The notes below the pieces were generated by a model, which searched no databases, was not told the DNA's origin, and worked only from the letters and a program-made list of their open reading frames with translations. The position numbers and the translations under genes were made by a program. DNA of 20,314 nucleotides from an uncultured Oscillospiraceae bacterium (lineage in GTDB: Bacteria > Bacillota > Clostridia > Oscillospirales > Oscillospiraceae), in NCBI GenBank assembly GCA_934597535.1, contig CAKTRT010000020.1, positions 1 to 20,314 of the forward strand, in the 5' to 3' direction. Position 1 is the stretch's first letter; the number at the start of each line of letters is the position of its first letter. Positions 16,347 to 20,314 of this stretch are shown one piece after another.

Positions 16347-17052
16347 AATCGAAAACCTGCACGTCGCCTATGGCGGCATCAAGGCCCTGCGCGGCATCAG
16401 CATGGAGGTGCCGGACGGCAAGATCGTTACCCTGATCGGCGCGAACGGCGCGGGCAAATCCACCACGCTGCGCACCATTTCCGGCCTTGTCAAGGCAAGC
16501 TCCGGCTCCATTCTCTGGAATGGTGAGGAGCTGCTGGGCAAGCCCATCGACAAGATCATCTCCGCCGGTATCGCCATGTCGCCGGAGGGCCGCCGCGTCT
16601 TTGCCGACCTGACGGTGCTGGAAAATCTGAAGATCGGCGCCTATCTGCGCAAGGACAAGGACGGGATCGAGCAGGATATCCAATGGGTCTACGAGTTGTT
16701 CCCGCGCCTGCAGGAGCGCAGCTGGCAGCTGGCCGGTACGCTCTCCGGCGGCGAGCAGCAGATGCTGGCCGTTGGCCGTGCGCTGATGTCGCGTCCGAAG
16801 CTGATGATGCTCGACGAGCCGTCGCTCGGCCTTGCGCCGCTGGTGGTGCAGGATATCTTTGCCATCATCCGTGAGATCAACCACCGCGGCGTCACAGTGC
16901 TGCTGATCGAGCAGAATGCCAACATGGCGCTCAAGATCGCGGATCTTGCCTATGTTATGGAAACGGGCGAGATCACCCTCTCCGGCACGGGCGCGGAGCT
17001 GCTCGCCAACGAACAGGTCAAGGAAGCCTACCTCGGCAAAAAGCGGAAATAA
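16339..17052 (+). CDS. livF: Branched-chain amino acid ABC transporter, ATP-binding protein LivF
   Basis: This is the second ATPase, partner of LivG. Walker A GANGAGKST (34-42), signature LSGGEQQ (135-141), Walker B LMMLDEP (155-161) and the IEQNA motif typical of LivF, in place of the H-loop histidine, are visible. I chose the ATG at 16339 (237 aa, MLKIENLHVAYGG) because GGGGTG (16326-16331) is well spaced for it; an ATG at 16333 would add two residues. The start overlaps the livG stop by 8 bp. It is the last gene of the operon, followed after 2 bases by a perfect hairpin terminator. Confidence 0.95.
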   Translation: MLKIENLHVAYGGIKALRGISMEVPDGKIVTLIGANGAGKSTTLRTISGLVKASSGSILWNGEELLGKPIDKIISAGIAMSPEGRRVFADLTVLENLKIGAYLRKDKDGIEQDIQWVYELFPRLQERSWQLAGTLSGGEQQMLAVGRALMSRPKLMMLDEPSLGLAPLVVQDIFAIIREINHRGVTVLLIEQNANMALKIADLAYVMETGEITLSGTGAELLANEQVKEAYLGKKRK

Positions 17053-17054
17053 AG

Positions 17055-17091
17055 ATAAAGAACGTCCGGCATGATGCCGGACGTTCTTTAT
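17055..17091. terminator. Perfect 17-bp hairpin shared by livF and dgc
   Basis: Arms 17055-17071 and 17075-17091 are perfect inverted repeats around a TGA loop, with A/T-rich outer ends on both strands. The hairpin lies between the convergent livF and diguanylate cyclase genes (49-bp gap) and should terminate both. Confidence 0.88.
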
Positions 17092-17101
17092 TCGCAACGG
17101 A

Positions 17102-18295
17102 TCATCTATAAATCGCATCTCTGACTGCCACGCAGTCCTTGCCGCTATTCTTGCAGACATAGAGCTGCTTGTCGGCCTTCTCAATGACCGAAAGATCGCG
17201 CAGCTCTCCGCCGCTCCCGCAGGCGACACCGAAGGATGCGGTAATAATGCTTCTGCCCGGCAGATCGTTCCGCGGAATGGCGGCAGCACGTACTGCTTCA
17301 AGAAGCTCAACGGCGACATGTCTGGCTTCATCCTCGGCGACGTCCGGCAGGATCGCAATGAATTCCTCACCCCCGAATCGAAACAGATATCGGTCGGAAC
17401 CCGCAAGAACTTTGACCGCGCTTTCCGCAACGCGCTTCAGCGCCTCATCTCCCTTCATGTGGGAGTAGTGATCGTTGTACGATTTGAAATCGTCTATGTC
17501 ATAAATGATAACGCTGACTTTTTCAGGTGCCATTTTCTCGGCGACAAACGCGCAGTATGTCTCCATCGCTTTCTTGTTCAGCGTCCCCGTCATCACATCG
17601 TTGTAGGCGAGCTTAACGAGGGTATTGCTCGTCTCATTGGCGGCTCTCTCGTTGGAGGATTGCCGGATAAAGATATGACGAATGGCGACGAAGCCGGCGA
17701 CAATAGAAAAGCGCAGCAGAAAATGCTTGAATAAATTATAATTTTCCGCATAAGGAAGGCGCCCGGGAAGCCACCAGCTGACGGTGATCAAAATGCATAC
17801 GATCACCGTATCAAGAGTCCCGTAGGTCGGCGCGATCATGATCGCAAACAGGTAGCACATGGAGATCGACAGTCCGATGCTGTGGAAATTGCAGGAAACC
17901 ATAAAGATCGTGACGCTAGCGATCACCACCACATAAAACGCAAGCTGGGCAAACCTTGCTATCCGGGAGTCGTACTCTTTATAAACAGCGATAAAGATCA
18001 GCATCGCAAGGGAGGCGGCGACCATCATATAAAGCGGTATCATGTCGATCGTGATCATCGTTTTCATTACAATGTTCTTGACCAGATAAAACCCATTGGT
18101 CAGCAGAAACAGAATTGCCGCATAGAACAAAATAGAAAAGTTCTGCTTCATAAAAATGCTCTGCGCGGTCGGGACCTCATCGATCCCGATCCCGAGAATG
18201 CGATCGCAAAAGCTCTTAAATCTGGCAAGCGCCTCTTCCGAAATATGAAAAGATATATCCCGCGCAATGCCGGCTTTCTCCATCTGCCCTTCCAT
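17102..18295 (-). CDS. Membrane diguanylate cyclase (GGEEF domain)
   Basis: This protein probably makes the second messenger c-di-GMP from two GTP. The first roughly 50 residues are cytoplasmic. About six membrane helices follow (about 52-72, 84-104, 115-135, 138-156, 160-178 and 192-210). A GGDEF domain covers about 228-395 with an intact GGEEF at 308-312 and the metal/nucleotide motif DIDDFKSYND (266-275). There is no RxxD inhibition site five residues before GGEEF (GSDR instead), so product inhibition may be absent. The membrane part matches no sensor domain I can name. The ATG at 18295 follows GGGAGG (18307-18302). Base composition is visibly lower in GC than its neighbours, which suggests separate origin. 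It is flanked by terminators on both sides and so appears to be a single-gene unit. Confidence 0.9.
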   Translation of the reverse strand: MEGQMEKAGIARDISFHISEEALARFKSFCDRILGIGIDEVPTAQSIFMKQNFSILFYAAILFLLTNGFYLVKNIVMKTMITIDMIPLYMMVAASLAMLIFIAVYKEYDSRIARFAQLAFYVVVIASVTIFMVSCNFHSIGLSISMCYLFAIMIAPTYGTLDTVIVCILITVSWWLPGRLPYAENYNLFKHFLLRFSIVAGFVAIRHIFIRQSSNERAANETSNTLVKLAYNDVMTGTLNKKAMETYCAFVAEKMAPEKVSVIIYDIDDFKSYNDHYSHMKGDEALKRVAESAVKVLAGSDRYLFRFGGEEFIAILPDVAEDEARHVAVELLEAVRAAAIPRNDLPGRSIITASFGVACGSGGELRDLSVIEKADKQLYVCKNSGKDCVAVRDAIYR

Positions 18296-18348
18296 ACAGC
18301 CCCTCCCATAAGCGATCCTGTGAAAGTTTATCCGCCGGTTTCGACATT

Positions 18349-18377
18349 AGTTTACCATGCCTCCATACAAAAAGCAA
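18349..18377 (-). promoter_or_regulatory. Weak predicted promoter of the diguanylate cyclase gene
   Basis: On the minus strand, TTGCTT (18377-18372), a 17-nt spacer and TAAACT (18354-18349) resemble a sigma-70 promoter at a suitable distance from the ATG. The -35 box overlaps the 3' arm of the ppdK terminator. Both boxes match only partly. Confidence 0.35.
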
Positions 18378-18407
18378 GTGCCCAGCCGAATGGCCGGGCG
18401 CTTGCTT
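18372..18407 (-). terminator. Intrinsic terminator of ppdK
   Basis: Arms 18372-18387 and 18392-18407 pair over 16 positions with one mismatch and one G-U pair around a 4-nt loop. On the minus strand the stem is followed by TTTTT (18373-18369). It lies 35 bases after the ppdK stop. Confidence 0.85.
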
Positions 18408-18442
18408 GATTTTAATAAAAGCCTATACCGAAAGCAGATCGC

Positions 18443-20314
<1,872 letters not shown>

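Overview
The window looks like chromosome of a high-GC Clostridia bacterium, most likely Oscillospiraceae-like (Oscillibacter/Flavonifractor type). This placement is an inference from gene content and order: RNase J, GdpP next to rplI and dnaB, the tilS-hpt-ftsH order, pyruvate phosphate dikinase, strong AGGAGG ribosome binding sites and occasional TTG starts. No rRNA, tRNA or CRISPR array was seen.

Region 1 (1-about 1986) is the right-hand end of an integrated mobile element of visibly lower GC. It holds a small ORF that resembles the first strand and helix of a resolvase, overlapped by a large serine recombinase of the TndX/TnpX type, and a hairpin that spans the recombinase stop codon. The rest of the element lies to the left, outside the window. 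The exact junction with the chromosome cannot be placed; it should fall between the recombinase stop and the 3' end of rnj.

Region 2 (1987-4054) holds RNase J on the minus strand, with a likely TTG start and a leader of about 280 nt. Its promoter is back to back with the promoter of the next operon.

Region 3 (4055-11733) is a run of six plus-strand housekeeping genes: gdpP, rplI, dnaB, tilS, hpt and ftsH. They link c-di-AMP breakdown, the ribosome, the replicative helicase, tRNA-Ile lysidine modification, purine salvage and membrane proteolysis. I saw no terminator inside the run, and a strong one follows ftsH.

Region 4 (about 11950-17091) is a complete branched-chain amino acid (or related substrate) ABC importer, livK-livH-livM-livG-livF, with its own promoter. 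Two hairpins in the livK-livH gap probably set the binding protein above the membrane parts. A perfect 17-bp hairpin terminator ends the operon.

Region 5 (17102-20314, minus strand) holds a lower-GC membrane diguanylate cyclase and then the C-terminal two thirds of pyruvate phosphate dikinase, cut by the window edge.

No convincing new multi-gene system is present. The best leads are the mobile-element edge beside rnj with its resolvase-like mini-ORF, the long structured rnj leader, the attenuator-like spacer in the liv operon, and the ppdK terminator that shares bases with a possible dgc promoter.
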